A DNA stretch of 64,000 nt, taken from contig JAYFRF010000015.1 of the NCBI GenBank assembly GCA_034926225.1, forward strand, positions 124,001-188,000, read 5' to 3'. Shown piece by piece: positions 9,158-17,547 of this stretch. The position numbers and the translations under genes are program-made. The stretch's first letter is position 1. The number at the start of each line of letters is the position of its first letter. This DNA is from JAAZKA01 sp034926225. GTDB lineage: Bacteria > Bacillota > Clostridia > Oscillospirales > QAMX01. A model generated the notes under the pieces. That model was given only the letters and a program-made list of their open reading frames with translations. It was not told the DNA's origin and did not search any database.

Positions 9158-10426
9158 ATGCTGTTGAATGTGATCTCATCCGCCGACGCACCGCGGATTT
9201 TAGCTGCGATGCGGGAACGCGCGGCGGAAACCAATACGGAAATCACGGCCACCGCCGAAAACATCCTCCGCGAAGTCCGAAAAAACGGCTTTGACGCGGT
9301 GAAGGCCTGCTCCCTGCGTTTTGATCACGCCGAACCTTATGAAATCCCCACCGAACGCGTCCGTGCCGCCTATGAGGCGATCCCTGCGGTGCTGCGCCGC
9401 GCGCTTGAGCATGCGGCGGAGAACGTCCGCGCCTACCACATGCAGCGCGTCCCGGAAAGCTGGATGTGGGAGAAGGACGAAGGCCGCCGCTTGGGCCAGG
9501 TGCTGCGAGGGCTCGACCGTGTCGGCATCTACGTCCCCGGCGGTACCGCCGCATACCCGTCGAGCGTCCTGATGCTCGCGATCCCCGCCCGATGCGCCGG
9601 TGTGCGCGAGATCGTCATGACCACCCCTCCGACGGAGAACCTCTCCGACGCTGTCCTCGCGGCGGCGTATATCGCGGGCGTTGACCGCGTTTTCGCCGTC
9701 GGTGGTGTGCAGGCTATCGCGGCGCTCGCTTACGGGGCGGGCTTTATCCCCCGTGTCGATAAGATCGTCGGCCCCGGCAACGCATACGTCGCGGCGGCAA
9801 AACGCCTTGTCTATGGCGCCGTCGATATCGACATGGTCGCGGGACCGAGCGAGGTTCTCGTTCTTGCCGACGACACGGCGGACGCCCGCTGCGTCGCGGC
9901 CGATTTACTCGGCCAGGCCGAGCATGACCGGCTTGCGTCGGCAATTCTCGTCACCACGTCGGCGCGCCTCGCCGAAGACACAGCCTGCGAGCTCGAGCTG
10001 CAGTCCGCCTGTCTCGAGAGACAATCCATCGCGACGCAATCCATCGCGAATTACGGCGCGGCCATCGTCTGCGTGTCGATGGAGGAGGCTGTCCGTTTTG
10101 CAAACGACGTCGCACCGGAGCATCTGGAGATCATGACAGAGAATCCCCGCGCGATCCTGCCCGGCATCCGCAACGCCGGAGCGGTTTTCCTTGGCGCGTA
10201 TACGCCGGAGCCTTTGGGCGACTATCTCGCGGGCCCGTCCCATGTACTGCCGACGTCGGGAAGCGCGCGTTTCTTCTCACCCATCGGCGTCGACAGCTTT
10301 ATCAAGCGAATGAGCGTAATCGAATACTCGAAGGAGGCCCTCGCGGAGGATGCTTCCGATATTACAACCGTCGCCTACGCGGAAAAGCTCACCGCGCACG
10401 CGCACGCCGTGGAGGTGCGAACATGA
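9158..10426 (+). CDS. hisD: Histidinol dehydrogenase
   Basis: Zinc- and NAD-dependent enzyme that carries out the last two oxidations, histidinol to histidine. At 422 aa it is typical of the family. Conserved stretches include VPGGTAAYPSSVLMLAIPA near residue 128, GPGNAYVAAAKR near 207, DMVAGPSEVLVLAD near 228 and GQAEHD near 250, whose Gln and His are zinc ligands. The C-terminal LPTSGSARFFSPIGVDSF is also present. It ends in an ATGA overlap with hisC. Confidence 0.96.
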   Translation: MLLNVISSADAPRILAAMRERAAETNTEITATAENILREVRKNGFDAVKACSLRFDHAEPYEIPTERVRAAYEAIPAVLRRALEHAAENVRAYHMQRVPESWMWEKDEGRRLGQVLRGLDRVGIYVPGGTAAYPSSVLMLAIPARCAGVREIVMTTPPTENLSDAVLAAAYIAGVDRVFAVGGVQAIAALAYGAGFIPRVDKIVGPGNAYVAAAKRLVYGAVDIDMVAGPSEVLVLADDTADARCVAADLLGQAEHDRLASAILVTTSARLAEDTACELELQSACLERQSIATQSIANYGAAIVCVSMEEAVRFANDVAPEHLEIMTENPRAILPGIRNAGAVFLGAYTPEPLGDYLAGPSHVLPTSGSARFFSPIGVDSFIKRMSVIEYSKEALAEDASDITTVAYAEKLTAHAHAVEVRT

Positions 10427-11505
10427 AACTGCCGGATAAACTGATGCAAATGGAGCCTTATACCCCCAGCGTCGATCATTTTGACGTCAAACTCGACGCC
10501 AATGAGAACGCCGTTACTGTCGACGTGGAAGCGCAGGCCCGTATCCTCGAGGTAATAGAGAAGGTGGAATTGAACCGCTATCCCGACCCGGCAGCGACCG
10601 CGCTGCGACAAGCGGCGGCGGGTGTCTACGGCGTGACGGCCGCGAACATCGGCTGCGGCTGCGGTTCCGACGAAATTATCAGCATCCTGATGAATAACTT
10701 TCTATCCCGCGGCGATACCGTCGTCATGTCCGAGTTCGACTTCTCCATGTATGCGTTCTATGCCCACAATGCCGAGCTGCGTGTCGTTTCCGTACCGACG
10801 GACGACAAGCTGCGCTTAAATCCGGATGCGCTGATCGACGCCGTACGCCACAGTCACGCGGGCATGCTCATTTTCTCGAATCCCTGCAACCCCACCGGCC
10901 AAGGGCTTCCGCGCGACGTCGTACGCCGCATCATCGAGAAGGCCGACTGCCTGGTCGTCGTCGATGAAGCCTATATGGACTTCTGGAACCAGTCCGTCGC
11001 GGACGAGGTGGATGAGTACGATAACCTGATCGTCCTGCGCACTTGTTCGAAGGCCTACGGTCTCGCTGCGATTCGCTGCGGCTTCCTGCTTTCTAATACG
11101 AAGCTCGTTGGCTATTACGATAACGTCCGCTCGCCATATAACGTCAACGCCCTGACGCAGGCTGCCGGTGTCGCGGTGCTTTCCGATCCGGAGATGACAT
11201 GCCGTATGGCGCAGGCCTGTACACGGCGTGCGGATTCGCTGCGCTTAATGGCACGCGGACTCTGTGCGGCGCATGCGTGGTACATCGAATACATCCCGAC
11301 TGTGACCAATTTCGCGCTACTACGACCGAAGGAGCAGGGGGACTGGAACGCCGCATACTGTTATGAGCAGCTCAAAGCCCGCCGTATCGGCGTGCGTCTC
11401 TTGAAAGACCAATATCTGCGCATCACCGCCGGCACCGATGCAGAAAACAGCGCCGTCATCCTCGCGCTGGACGATATCCTGACCGATTGGGAGGAATCCA
11501 AATGA
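10423..11505 (+). CDS. hisC: Histidinol-phosphate aminotransferase
   Basis: PLP-dependent fold-type I aminotransferase of 360 aa. Landmarks are LDANENAV near the N-terminus, NPCNPTGQGLP near residue 150, the PLP-ring aspartate in VVVDEAYMDF near 185 and the Schiff-base lysine in RTCSKAYGLAAIRCGF near 210. It overlaps hisD by 4 bases and hisB by 4 bases (ATGA at both ends), so the three are translationally coupled. Confidence 0.95.
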   Translation: MKLPDKLMQMEPYTPSVDHFDVKLDANENAVTVDVEAQARILEVIEKVELNRYPDPAATALRQAAAGVYGVTAANIGCGCGSDEIISILMNNFLSRGDTVVMSEFDFSMYAFYAHNAELRVVSVPTDDKLRLNPDALIDAVRHSHAGMLIFSNPCNPTGQGLPRDVVRRIIEKADCLVVVDEAYMDFWNQSVADEVDEYDNLIVLRTCSKAYGLAAIRCGFLLSNTKLVGYYDNVRSPYNVNALTQAAGVAVLSDPEMTCRMAQACTRRADSLRLMARGLCAAHAWYIEYIPTVTNFALLRPKEQGDWNAAYCYEQLKARRIGVRLLKDQYLRITAGTDAENSAVILALDDILTDWEESK

Positions 11506-12077
11506 GAACGGCGGAACTGACGCGCGCCACGCGCGAGACGGATATCGCGCTTTCCCTCTCCCTTGATGGAGGCAAAATCGAGATCGATACCGGCATCGGC
11601 TTCTTTGACCACATGCTAAACGCGCTTGCTGTCCATGGCGGGCTGGGACTGACCGTATGCGTCCGGGGAGACCTTCAGGTCGACTGCCACCACACGGTCG
11701 AGGACACCGGCATTGTTCTCGGGCAGGTGCTGGCAATGGCTCTCGGCGACCGGCGGGGTATCACCCGCTTTGCCGACTGCCGCATCCCGATGGACGAGGC
11801 GCTCGCATCCTGCGTGCTCGATATCGGCGGACGCGCATTCCTGCACTTCAACGCGGACTTTACGAATCCGTCCATCGGTGCTTACGATACCTGCATGACG
11901 GAGGAATTTTTCCGCGCGGTATCGGCGAATGCGGGTCTGGCGCTGCATCTGGCCGTCGAATACGGCAAAAACGACCATCACAAGACGGAAGCGCTGTATA
12001 AAGCCTTCGCGCGCGCGTTAAAATGCGCGGCGGCGGTGACGGGAACCGAAATCCCGTCGACGAAGGGGGTTTTATAA
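11502..12077 (+). CDS. hisB: Imidazoleglycerol-phosphate dehydratase
   Basis: Dehydrates IGP to imidazole acetol phosphate. This is the monofunctional 191-aa form, without a fused histidinol-phosphatase. The manganese-binding motifs are DHMLNALAVHGG near residue 35, DCHHTVEDTG near 62 and the second HH motif GKNDHHKTEALYKAFARAL near 155. The start is ATG 11502 (ATGA overlap, GGAGG at 11490), rather than the upstream TTG at 11487. No separate histidinol-phosphatase gene is visible here; the HAD protein at 17.8 kb is not in this operon. Confidence 0.95.
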   Translation: MRTAELTRATRETDIALSLSLDGGKIEIDTGIGFFDHMLNALAVHGGLGLTVCVRGDLQVDCHHTVEDTGIVLGQVLAMALGDRRGITRFADCRIPMDEALASCVLDIGGRAFLHFNADFTNPSIGAYDTCMTEEFFRAVSANAGLALHLAVEYGKNDHHKTEALYKAFARALKCAAAVTGTEIPSTKGVL

Positions 12078-12688
12078 TGCTCGCGATCGTCGATTACGGA
12101 GTGGGCAACCTCCACAGCGTCGCATCTGCGTTCCGCTTCGTCGGCGCGGACACCATCGTCACGGCGGATGCCGAATCCCTTATAAGGGCGGACGGCATCA
12201 TCCTGCCCGGCGTCGGGGCGTTTCCCGATGCGGCGGCGAGCCTTACGAAAACCGGTTTGATTCCGGTCATCAAGGCAGAAGCGATGAAAAAGCCTTTGCT
12301 CGGCATTTGTCTCGGGATGCAGCTATTATTCACGGAAGGCCGCGAGCTGCGCCCGACCCCCGGACTCGACCTGATTCCCGGTGTGGTCGATCGCATCCAG
12401 ACCACGGAGAAGCTGCCGCAGATCGGCTGGAACGCGCTGACGCTCACGAACCCCTGCGCGCTGATGGACGGACTGCCGGAAAACGCGTACGTCTACTTCG
12501 TTCACAGCTATATGGCCTTTTGCGCGGACATATCGGACGTCGCGGCGGTGACGGAATACGGCACGGAGGTGACAGCCATGGTGCATCGTGGATTTGTCTA
12601 CGGCTGCCAGTTCCACCCGGAGAAGTCCGGCGACGTGGGCTTGCAGATCGTCGAAAAGTTCTGCAAGGCCGTAAAGAACAAAGGATAG
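12077..12688 (+). CDS. hisH: Imidazole glycerol phosphate synthase, glutaminase subunit
   Basis: Class I glutamine amidotransferase that feeds ammonia to HisF. It is 203 aa, with the oxyanion-strand motif DYGVGN at residues 6-11, the nucleophile Cys78 in GICLGMQLLF and the catalytic His-x-Glu in GCQFHPEKSGDVG near residue 180. The start at 12077 overlaps the hisB stop (TAATG). Its obligate partner hisF does not follow: the next gene is a GNAT acetyltransferase. Confidence 0.95.
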   Translation: MLAIVDYGVGNLHSVASAFRFVGADTIVTADAESLIRADGIILPGVGAFPDAAASLTKTGLIPVIKAEAMKKPLLGICLGMQLLFTEGRELRPTPGLDLIPGVVDRIQTTEKLPQIGWNALTLTNPCALMDGLPENAYVYFVHSYMAFCADISDVAAVTEYGTEVTAMVHRGFVYGCQFHPEKSGDVGLQIVEKFCKAVKNKG

Positions 12689-12699
12689 GGGAACCCGTT

Positions 12700-13155
12700 A
12701 TGGAAAACCTGCAAATACGCAAGGCCTGCGCGCGGGATGCCGAAACGCTCATCGAGCTGTATCATCAGCATCTGACGAAGATGCCGCCGGAGGGGGAGCC
12801 GGATATTCCCCTTTGGAGGGACAAGCTAGCCCGTTTTGAAAAGGATAGCCTGTATCATCTGCTCGTCGGCGTCGTGGAGGGGAAGATTGTATCATCGGTA
12901 ACGCTCGTCGTAATCGAAAATCTGACGCATGGCGTAAGACCGTACGCCGTGATGGAGAACGTCGTTACGCACCCGGATGGTCGTGGCCGCGGGTATGCCA
13001 CCGCCTTAATTGCGCATGCCGCTGGTATCGCGAAGGAGATGGGCTGCTATAAGATCATGCTCCTGACCGGATCGAAACAGGAAAGCACGCTGCGATTTTA
13101 TGAGCGCTGCGGGTTTGACCGATACGCAAAGACAGCCTTCCTGATGCGACTGTAG
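12700..13155 (+). CDS. GNAT family N-acetyltransferase
   Basis: A 151-aa GNAT-fold acyltransferase. The acetyl-CoA pyrophosphate-binding motif is in VVTHPDGRGRGYATALI (R-G-R-G-Y-A) near residue 90, followed by the usual FYERCGFDR end. The substrate cannot be read from sequence. It starts 12 bases after hisH (AGGGGAA as ribosome-binding site) and is probably the last gene of the his transcript. Confidence 0.85.
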   Translation: MENLQIRKACARDAETLIELYHQHLTKMPPEGEPDIPLWRDKLARFEKDSLYHLLVGVVEGKIVSSVTLVVIENLTHGVRPYAVMENVVTHPDGRGRGYATALIAHAAGIAKEMGCYKIMLLTGSKQESTLRFYERCGFDRYAKTAFLMRL

Positions 13156-13192
13156 GTGCCTATGTGAAACCGCGGAAAAGAGAAAATAACTC

Positions 13193-13221
13193 TTGACAAA
13201 ACGAAAAATATCAGGTATAAT
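13193..13221 (+). promoter_or_regulatory. Perfect consensus promoter for tRNA-Ser
   Basis: TTGACA (13193-13198), 17 bases, TATAAT (13216-13221): an exact match to the sigma-A consensus. It lies about 60 bases before the tRNA gene. Confidence 0.85.
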
Positions 13222-13286
13222 AAACGAGCGCCTAAGGGGGTTTTTAAAACTTCCCATACATGAGCGGGGTTGACCCACGCGTACAT

Positions 13287-13378
13287 GGAGAGATGGCTGA
13301 GCTGGTCTAAGGCGCACGACTGGAAATCGTGTATACCCTATAAAGGTATCAAGGGTTCGAATCCCTTTCTCTCCGCCA
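13287..13378 (+). tRNA. tRNA-Ser(GGA)
   Basis: The acceptor stem GGAGAGA (13287-13293) pairs with TCTCTCC (13368-13374), followed by discriminator G and an encoded CCA. The anticodon stem CACGA/TCGTG encloses the loop CTGGAAA, giving anticodon GGA. The T arm is GGGTTCGAATCCC. A long variable arm (GTATACCC...GGTATC region) marks it as a class II tRNA, as expected for serine. Confidence 0.97.
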
Positions 13379-13380
13379 AT

Positions 13381-13426
13381 AAACCAACCATCAATTGACA
13401 AAAATCGATTGATGGTTGGTTTGTTT
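13381..13426 (+). terminator. Rho-independent terminator after tRNA-Ser
   Basis: A perfect 15-bp stem, AAACCAACCATCAAT (13381-13395) with ATTGATGGTTGGTTT (13408-13422), a 12-base loop and a T-rich tail TGTTTTGT. Confidence 0.85.
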
Positions 13427-13482
13427 TGTATTAAAATAGTAACATGGATTATTTATATTTTGAACAGACTGGAGGTTTCTTC

Positions 13483-14022
13483 ATGCGTTATTTTCGTAAG
13501 ATCGTTGGCGAGCGATTGTACCTCTCACCGTTCAACACCGACGACATAGAGAGCTATGCCAAATGGGCAGAATGGATGAACGATAGAACCGTCGCCGATA
13601 ATTATGGCGGGTATCACAATCTCGTATCGCTGGCGAGCGCGAAAAAGACCCTTGAAGAATTAAAAGGGTACCGCTTCGACATAATACTCATTGACAATGA
13701 TGTATTGATTGGCCACATCAGTCTGCACGACATCAATCACCTCAACCGTAATGCCTTCATCGGCATTTTTATTGGCGAAGAGATGCACCGAAACAAGGGT
13801 TATGGAGCTGAGGCTATCCGGTTAATTCTCGATTACGGATTCAAAACATTGAATCTTCACAACATCATGCTCTCCGTCCACGCAGACAATTACGTAGGCA
13901 TTTCCTGCTACAAAAAAGTGGGTTTCCGGGAAGCCGGGCGACGGCGCGAGTGGTTATTCAAAGATGGAAAGTACATAGACGTGATTTATATGGACATACT
14001 GGCGCGCGAGTTCGAGGGGTAA
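13483..14022 (+). CDS. GNAT acetyltransferase, RimJ/RimL-like
   Basis: A 179-aa acetyltransferase of the GNAT_3 type. It begins RYFRKIVGERLYLSPFNTDD, carries the CoA-binding loop MHRNKGYGAEAIRLILDYGF near residue 105 and ends with NYVGISCYKKVGFREAGRRR, which is typical of proteins acting on protein N-termini or antibiotics/amino acids. The start at 13483 is chosen for GGAGG at 13471-13475; an ATG at 13444 has no ribosome-binding site. The gene stands alone after the tRNA terminator. Confidence 0.85.
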   Translation: MRYFRKIVGERLYLSPFNTDDIESYAKWAEWMNDRTVADNYGGYHNLVSLASAKKTLEELKGYRFDIILIDNDVLIGHISLHDINHLNRNAFIGIFIGEEMHRNKGYGAEAIRLILDYGFKTLNLHNIMLSVHADNYVGISCYKKVGFREAGRRREWLFKDGKYIDVIYMDILAREFEG

Positions 14023-14101
14023 GGGATGCCAAACAACGCCGGATTATGCATGGTTGTAAGACAGAATTATTATATGCAAAAGAGAATGAAGGATGGGGCC
14101 A

Positions 14102-14962
14102 TCAATCCCTGCGTTTTGCAGCGACCTCCCCAAACAACGCGCCGCCGATAATCAGCGCGGCACCGAGTATCTGCAGCGGGAGCAAGGTTTCCTTCAGAAG
14201 CAAAACCGAGAATACGACGGCGGACAGCGGCTCCAAATACCCGCAGATCGCCACGGTTTGTATGGGTAGATTGCCAATCGAAGAAAAGTAGAAATAGCAG
14301 CCGATTCCCGTATTTAAAAGTCCGAGCAGCAAGATCCAAAGCCAGTCGTCAGCCCGTATTTGCAGCGCAAATCCGCTTTTGAAGCCGACAAACACGGCGA
14401 CAGTCAGAAAGCTTATCACGAGCTGCAGCACCGAATTCTCCATTCCCTGGATATGCCCGGCTCTCTTGTTGGCTATCACCATGACAGCATAAGTCACGGC
14501 AGACATCAGACCGCAGAAAACGCCGAAGAGATTGCCGCCGTCGTGGGCTGCGCTGCCGTTGATAAAGAAAATTCCGCATAAAACCGCGAGAAAACCGCCA
14601 ATTTTCACCCAAGTCAGCTTCTCTTTGAACAGGAACGGCGAGAGGACCATAACGATTACGGGACCGCTATAGTAAAGCAGGGTCGCGATACTGACACCGA
14701 TCTGTGCGTAAGCCTCATAAAGAAACATCCAGCTTGCACCCATCGCGACGCCGGATATGCCCATATAAAACATATCCTTTCCGTGTTTATAAAATGTCAG
14801 CTTCTGTTTTGACAGAAAGAATATAGCGGTCAAAAATAAACCGCCGATGAAGGTGCGCAGCAATACGATCTCATAGCTTGAAAGCCCGATATGACTGGCC
14901 ACAAAGCCGTTTGAACCGAACAGTATAAGCGCGGTTATGTATTTAAAATATGATTTTTTCAT
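14102..14962 (-). CDS. DMT-superfamily (EamA) transporter
   Basis: A 286-aa inner-membrane protein with about ten hydrophobic helices arranged as two EamA repeats, as in RhaT/YdcZ-type metabolite exporters. Recognisable EamA features are ILFGSNGFVASHIGLSSYEI at the N-terminus and FLAVLCGIFFI at the end of the first repeat. The second repeat ends with the typical EPLSAVVFSVLLLKETLLPL. The start is MKKSYFKY at 14962 with AAAGGA upstream, but the frame stays open through the leader to 15178. The substrate is unknown. Confidence 0.88.
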   Translation of the reverse strand: MKKSYFKYITALILFGSNGFVASHIGLSSYEIVLLRTFIGGLFLTAIFFLSKQKLTFYKHGKDMFYMGISGVAMGASWMFLYEAYAQIGVSIATLLYYSGPVIVMVLSPFLFKEKLTWVKIGGFLAVLCGIFFINGSAAHDGGNLFGVFCGLMSAVTYAVMVIANKRAGHIQGMENSVLQLVISFLTVAVFVGFKSGFALQIRADDWLWILLLGLLNTGIGCYFYFSSIGNLPIQTVAICGYLEPLSAVVFSVLLLKETLLPLQILGAALIIGGALFGEVAAKRRD

Positions 14963-15186
14963 AGACACATTTGTCCTTTCCCAAAAAGCGGGAACGTTAT
15001 AACGAGGGCAGACGGGCTGCATGCCGCATAAAAAGTTCGGGAGAACCAGCACAGACATGGACTTTCCCGAACTTTGATGTATTAAAAAGTTATTGTATTC
15101 GTAAGGGTTGATTTTAGCGCTGTTGTACCGCTGCAGGCAACGAAAGGAGGTAAACAATATCGATGTCGCTAATAACAAGACTGCGT
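14963..15186 (-). promoter_or_regulatory. Long leader of the EamA transporter with attenuator-like hairpin
   Basis: About 220 bases of leader. A hairpin is formed by AAAGTTCGGGA (15075-15065 in minus direction) and TCCCGAACTTT (15042-15032), followed by five T: a weak terminator or attenuator. A second small stem, TTCCC/GGGAA, abuts the ribosome-binding site. The transporter frame has no stop for 72 codons through this leader, so an N-terminally extended product or a leader peptide is possible. No known riboswitch class is recognised. Confidence 0.45.
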
Positions 15187-15192
15187 ATTTTC

Positions 15193-15221
15193 ATTTTAAC
15201 ATAATACTATTTTTTTGTCAA
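15193..15221 (-). promoter_or_regulatory. Promoter of the EamA transporter
   Basis: On the minus strand TTGACA (15216-15221), 17 bases, TAAAAT (15193-15198) with TG one base upstream (extended -10). It overlaps the last codons of the methyltransferase. Confidence 0.7.
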
Positions 15222-16162
15222 TTTGTTGGGTACCCAATCTTGCCGCTTGCGAACATATTATCTTTTCCCATTCCGCACACATAGGGATTTTGATCAAACT
15301 GATAACAGAAGTCAAGGAATTCGCGTTTCTGCTGCGGATTATGCATGATCTTGCGGAGGATTTCACCCGGGATGGTTCTTGCGTAAGCGCCGGGGCCCGC
15401 AAGACGAATATCCTCCACGCCCAGACCGCTTAAAATTCGTTCCAGCTCGTCGGGCAGAAAGGTATAAGTAATAGGCCAGGGCGTGCCGCCGCGTTCATAT
15501 TCGGCTATTTCATCTTCCCCTCCCATAAGGCCTCCTTCCAGCAGCCTGACGCAATCGGCCGGTCTGAATGAAAAGTTGTCAACCGCGTTCCGCTGATTTT
15601 CGATGCACCACCGCACCCAGGGATCCGCACTGTTCTCGTTTAATATAAATTGGTTTTTTGCCAGAGGATTCGAAAGATACGGCAGGGAGCCAAGCCGGCT
15701 GGACACGCTTATCATGATTCTTTTTCGGCAGATACGCACAAGGTTTTCGATGATGCTTTCCTGATTTGGCCAGGTATAAGAGATCGGCGCGTCGAAGCTT
15801 ATGACGAGATCAAAAGAGCGATCTGTATAAACGGATAAATCCTCAAGAGCGCCCTTCACAAAAGTAATCCGTTCCAAAACCCCGGCGGATTTCGCAAGCT
15901 CGCGCGCCTTATCGATCATCGGCTGCGAAATATCAAAATGCGTAACCCTGCAGCCATGTTTCGCAAGCAGAACGGAAAATCGTCCCGAGCCCGCTCCGCC
16001 GTCAAAAACGGTCTCGATTCCATCCAGGTGGGACAGCAATTCCTTTTCAATATGACTTTTCTGCACGATGTCGTCTATGAATGTCTGCTCGCGCAAGGCT
16101 TCGCGCTCGCCTTTATCCGGCAGATTCCACTGCCGCTCCGATATTTTCTGACTGTAATTCAT
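15218..16162 (-). CDS. Class I SAM-dependent methyltransferase
   Basis: A 314-aa Rossmann-fold methyltransferase. Motif I is VFDGGAGSGRFSVLL near residue 55, followed by the acidic SAM-ribose residue in THFDISQPMIDKA and motif IV DLVISFDAPISYTW. The start MNYSQ at 16162 overlaps the stop of the upstream radical SAM gene (TAATG on the minus strand), so the pair is coupled and probably acts on one product. The family is too broad to name a substrate; nothing links it to RNA or ubiquinone methylation. Confidence 0.85.
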   Translation of the reverse strand: MNYSQKISERQWNLPDKGEREALREQTFIDDIVQKSHIEKELLSHLDGIETVFDGGAGSGRFSVLLAKHGCRVTHFDISQPMIDKARELAKSAGVLERITFVKGALEDLSVYTDRSFDLVISFDAPISYTWPNQESIIENLVRICRKRIMISVSSRLGSLPYLSNPLAKNQFILNENSADPWVRWCIENQRNAVDNFSFRPADCVRLLEGGLMGGEDEIAEYERGGTPWPITYTFLPDELERILSGLGVEDIRLAGPGAYARTIPGEILRKIMHNPQQKREFLDFCYQFDQNPYVCGMGKDNMFASGKIGYPTN

Positions 16163-17214
16163 TACATGCTTCCTTTCATATAATCGACGCCCCATTGATG
16201 CATCAAGCGGCAGATGAGGTCGTCTTCGGCATATAGCTTTTGACTGCCCGGAATGCCGTAAGTTTTTGCGAGCTCCGACACGGGAACGCCGCGGTTTGCG
16301 GTCATGCCCGGCGTCTCTTCGTCAATAAACATTTTCATCACGGTATCCACGCTGCCCGTTTTGAGATTTCCGAGCTTCCACCACGGCGCAGGTTCGGCAA
16401 TATTCGGATACACATCGAAATCTGCGTCAACGGCCAAGCACGGAAAATTTGCGCTCATGCGCGGCGGGTTGCCGACGTGAAGCAGCGTATGGAGCAGCGT
16501 GTCCTCCGGTACTCCGAGCATATTCAGACCGTCGCGGCTGAGCGCGGTAAGCTCCGGCGGAATCCTTGCTATGTCGGACCGCTCTATCCGCTCCTCCTCG
16601 AGCTCGTAGCCGCCGCCCTCGGGAGACATACCACCGATGAAGAACTGTGGAACTTGATATTCCCGAATAAGCCGCAGGTATTCGTCCAGATCGTCTAAAC
16701 AGCGTTTGGTTAAAAAGAGCTGCCAACGCGGAGTAATTCCGACCGCAAAGCATCTTTCGGTCGCGGTCAGCTGATCCCGGAACGCACCCTTTCGCCGCAT
16801 CCCCCAGTCGGTGTTCTCCTCCATGCCGAAGAACGTGATTTGACACGCTTTCGGCGGCAGCATCGCCGCCCATTTCGCATAAGTTTCGTCCCGCGCGAGC
16901 CGCCACGTAGACAGCAGTTCAAAGCGTTTTGCCTGTCCCGGTGAGGACAGCTCCTGCTCGAGACGCCACAATTCTCGGTAGTCGTCGCGGAAGTCCGGCT
17001 CCCGCCACCAGGAGAAGAAGCTCATCTCCACAATACCGCTTCCGCCGCTGCCCCGCCAGCTTTTGAACTGTGCGGCGATGTCCTTGAAATCCCCCACGCT
17101 CATGTGTCCATTTTTACGCGCGCCGAGCCAGCAGTGCCGGCAGCGATTCGGGCATCCAGCCATATCCGCCATGACGCCGAGATAGGGGATGTTTTGGTTA
17201 CTCATGGTCTTCAT
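16162..17214 (-). CDS. Radical SAM protein with degenerate SPASM-like tail
   Basis: A 350-aa radical SAM protein. The [4Fe-4S]/SAM motif CX3CX2C is Cys21, Cys25 and Cys28 (GCPNRCRHCW). Near residue 275, CLAVDADFDVYPN followed by KLGNLKTGSV resembles the start of a SPASM auxiliary-cluster domain, but the usual second Cys is Asn, so no full second cluster is expected. The start at 17214 has AGGAGA upstream. It is coupled to a methyltransferase and lies behind two terminators and a structured leader. I do not recognise the product; peptide or small-molecule modification is possible. Confidence 0.82.
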   Translation of the reverse strand: MKTMSNQNIPYLGVMADMAGCPNRCRHCWLGARKNGHMSVGDFKDIAAQFKSWRGSGGSGIVEMSFFSWWREPDFRDDYRELWRLEQELSSPGQAKRFELLSTWRLARDETYAKWAAMLPPKACQITFFGMEENTDWGMRRKGAFRDQLTATERCFAVGITPRWQLFLTKRCLDDLDEYLRLIREYQVPQFFIGGMSPEGGGYELEEERIERSDIARIPPELTALSRDGLNMLGVPEDTLLHTLLHVGNPPRMSANFPCLAVDADFDVYPNIAEPAPWWKLGNLKTGSVDTVMKMFIDEETPGMTANRGVPVSELAKTYGIPGSQKLYAEDDLICRLMHQWGVDYMKGSM

Positions 17215-17232
17215 ATAAAATTCTCCTATAAT

Positions 17233-17272
17233 AAAAATCGGGCGGCAAAGCCATAAATTTGGCCCTGCCGCC
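17233..17272 (-). terminator. Second (proximal) terminator hairpin before the radical SAM gene
   Basis: The stem GGCGGCA/TGCCGCC (17266-17272 with 17241-17247) has inner GGCC/GGC pairing. On the minus strand it is followed by CGA and five T (17237-17233). It lies only 20 bases before the radical SAM start. Confidence 0.6.
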
Positions 17273-17297
17273 TGTGTCGGACTGCTCCGATGCAGAC

Positions 17298-17327
17298 AAA
17301 AAGGCCGCGGACGAAACATCCGCGGCC
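17298..17327 (-). terminator. First (distal) terminator hairpin of the leader RNA
   Basis: A perfect 9-bp GC-rich stem, GGCCGCGGA/TCCGCGGCC, with a 7-base loop and five T immediately after it on the minus strand. This is a strong intrinsic terminator. Confidence 0.85.
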
Positions 17328-17541
17328 GGTATGCTCAAATCTTCTGTCGGTAAAAATGGCTACACTATCCAAAGCCTAGCGGCAGCTACGCTTTACACGC
17401 CATATTACCGACGAACTCGGAAGAAACCTTCCGTATTTAAGCTCCGCACAACGTCTCGTCGTTATCCTTTTGAACGGAGCGGAGAAGGCGCCTTTTACGC
17501 ATGACGCCGGAGATGTATACCATCGGTGTCACTCTCCCTTT
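17298..17541 (-). ncRNA. Structured leader RNA or small RNA upstream of the radical SAM operon
   Basis: A transcript of about 245 bases runs from a consensus promoter to a strong terminator and contains no credible ORF. Visible folding includes TCGGTAA/TTACCGA closing the 3' half, TGGC/GCCA inside it, and a nested hairpin AAAGC-g-TAGC-TGCC-GCTA-g-GCTTT. The 5' half holds further GC-rich complementary segments. The layout (promoter, folded RNA, terminator, coding gene) fits a riboswitch or attenuator, or a free small RNA. It lacks the T-box AGGGTGG element and the hallmark cores of the cobalamin, TPP, lysine, SAM-I and glycine classes as far as I can read. Confidence 0.6.
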
Positions 17542-17547
17542 TCATGT

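Noticed and set aside
13006..13401. Minus-strand ORF of 131 codons containing EKGIRTLD
   Set aside because: It is the antisense of tRNA-Ser; EKGIRTLD is a well-known false protein motif created by that tRNA.
17298..17541. Leader RNA considered as a T-box, SRP RNA or 6S RNA
   Set aside because: No AGGGTGG T-box sequence or specifier arrangement, no SRP GGAAG/GNAR core, and not a single long duplex as in 6S RNA.
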